Shown here: piece by piece, positions 14,406-14,885 of the stretch
Layout of the letters: each line of letters begins with the position of its first letter
Position numbering within the stretch: position 1 is the first letter of the stretch
Assembly (NCBI GenBank): GCA_005773145.1
Contig: SXHS01000302.1
Location: forward strand, 1-14,885
Direction: 5' to 3'
From: Planctomycetaceae bacterium
GTDB taxonomy: Bacteria; Planctomycetota; Planctomycetia; Pirellulales; Pirellulaceae
Length of the DNA stretch: 14,885 bases
Made by a program: the position numbers and the translations under genes
The notes under the pieces: generated by a model
What the model saw: only the letters and a program-made list of their open reading frames with translations
The model's database searches: none
What the model was told of the DNA's origin: nothing

Positions 14406-14629
14406 AGTCAGGCGTCATCGAGTAGCGAATTAGGACGTAACTCATTTCCATCAAATGGCTTAAGAATTTTATTCGGTGCCGTGCTGCGTGCGCGCACGTG
14501 GGCATCCGCTGAGCCGTCGTGAAACAGTTGTGGTAAAGTCAATGATCAAACTTGCGTCGGGCGTCGTACTTCCCCCACTAGCGGACTGCTGCCACCGCAT
14601 TTCATCTCAAAATGAGACCTTGATGGTTG

Positions 14630-14765
14630 GTAACCGTTCACGGGCCAAGACAGAGGGACAGGCACATTTTCCCGGGAACCACGTTGGACAACCTCCCGAC
14701 CGAACGATGCGCCTGTCGCGAATTCGCCGGGAAAATGAGCCAGTCCCCGGCCCGTGAATGGTTAC
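14630..14765 (+). mobile_element. 136-bp MITE-like element with IS66-type ends
   Basis: The terminal repeats gtaaccgttcacgggcc (14630-14646) and ggcccgtgaatggttac (14749-14765) pair at 16 of 17 positions and share their outer 12 bp with the IS66 remnant at 9487-9847. The flanks gatggttg (14622-14629) and gatgattg (14766-14773) form an 8-bp direct repeat with one mismatch, matching the 8-bp duplication known for IS66. A second palindrome lies inside: 14655-14675 pairs with 14727-14747 at 19 of 21 positions (gggaca/gtccc with cattttcccgg). No coding capacity; it would depend on a transposase elsewhere. Confidence 0.75.
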
Positions 14766-14885
14766 GATGATTGTAAGCCGTTGCTGGGAAAAAGGTTCCG
14801 AGTTACGCTTGCCGCAAACCTGACAATTGGCTCGCCCCCAACTGTGAACGATCCGCGCACAGAACACGACTTCATTCTCATTGCC

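Larger units (their letters stand above)
14046..14885. other. Gene-free stretch after the transporter
   Basis: I find no convincing coding region here. 14046-14238 shows only a weak 5-bp hairpin (ggcat...atgcc) without a T-run, so no terminator for the transporter is claimed. 14239-14405 is hairpin-rich (separate entry). 14487-14498 is a perfect 12-bp palindrome, cgtgcgcgcacg. 14630-14765 is a small mobile element. 14766-14885 is unassigned; a minus-strand open frame enters from the right edge but is interrupted by the mobile element and is not recognisable. Confidence 0.6.

Noticed and set aside
14511..14534. gagccgtcgtgaaac as group II intron domain V
   Set aside because: The 3' strand needed to close the domain V hairpin (acggttc-like) is absent, so it is mentioned only as weak support for a relic.
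14622..14773. tRNA attachment site or integrase site next to the small element
   Set aside because: No tRNA-like sequence, no integrase gene and no core repeat was found. The 8-bp repeat is better explained as an IS66-type target duplication.
14607..14885. Minus-strand open frame entering from the right edge, with a CxxC pair (ANCQVCGK)
   Set aside because: A single CxxC with no second pair; most of the frame is the reverse reading of the mobile element, and no family is recognisable.

Overview
The window looks like a chromosomal segment of a planctomycete, most likely Pirellulales-like. I infer this from the gene families rather than a marker gene: PEP-CTERM exported proteins with dockerin-like repeats, a DUF1559 pseudopilin, a transthyretin-like lipoprotein, a GH172/DUF2961 protein, a ceramidase-like hydrolase, a large PVC-type c-type cytochrome, PhyH and a NupG-type transporter. 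GC content is moderate to high, and most exported proteins carry clear signal peptides.

Layout. 1-1649: two tandem PEP-CTERM paralogues; the first is cut by the window edge and the second has acquired two dockerin-like calcium-binding repeats. 1690-3345: a DUF1559 pseudopilin-like protein and a membrane-anchored leucine-rich-repeat protein, 6 bp apart. 3420-3935: a palindromic repeat directly in front of a small lipoprotein gene. 4050-9490: a compact exported degradation cluster of GH172-type protein, ceramidase-like hydrolase and PVC cytochrome (gaps of 18 and 2 bp). 9487-9847: a decayed IS66-type element whose left terminal repeat supplies the cytochrome's stop codon. 9861-11029: PhyH dioxygenase translationally coupled to a FAD-dependent oxidoreductase truncated after its Rossmann motif. 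11144-12547, minus strand: a polysaccharide deacetylase downstream of the C-terminal remnant of a larger exported protein, whose 5' part is replaced by the 3' end of a RAYT (REP-associated tyrosine transposase) gene. 12678-14045: a nucleoside/H+ symporter-like MFS transporter. 14046-14885: no convincing gene, but a hairpin-rich stretch (14239-14405) and a 136-bp non-autonomous element with the same termini as the IS66 remnant.

How it fits together: the genes from 4050 to 9490 probably act in or beyond the periplasm on an imported or surface-bound glycan/glycolipid-type substrate, with the cytochrome as a possible electron acceptor or sugar dehydrogenase; the substrate is unknown. The right half is genomically unstable. 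At least four mobile-element traces sit exactly at gene borders, two neighbouring genes are truncated, and two of the repeats have a nested architecture (a REP-like GGGGAC...GTCCCC core inside a longer hairpin). I see no defence system, CRISPR array, tRNA or rRNA.
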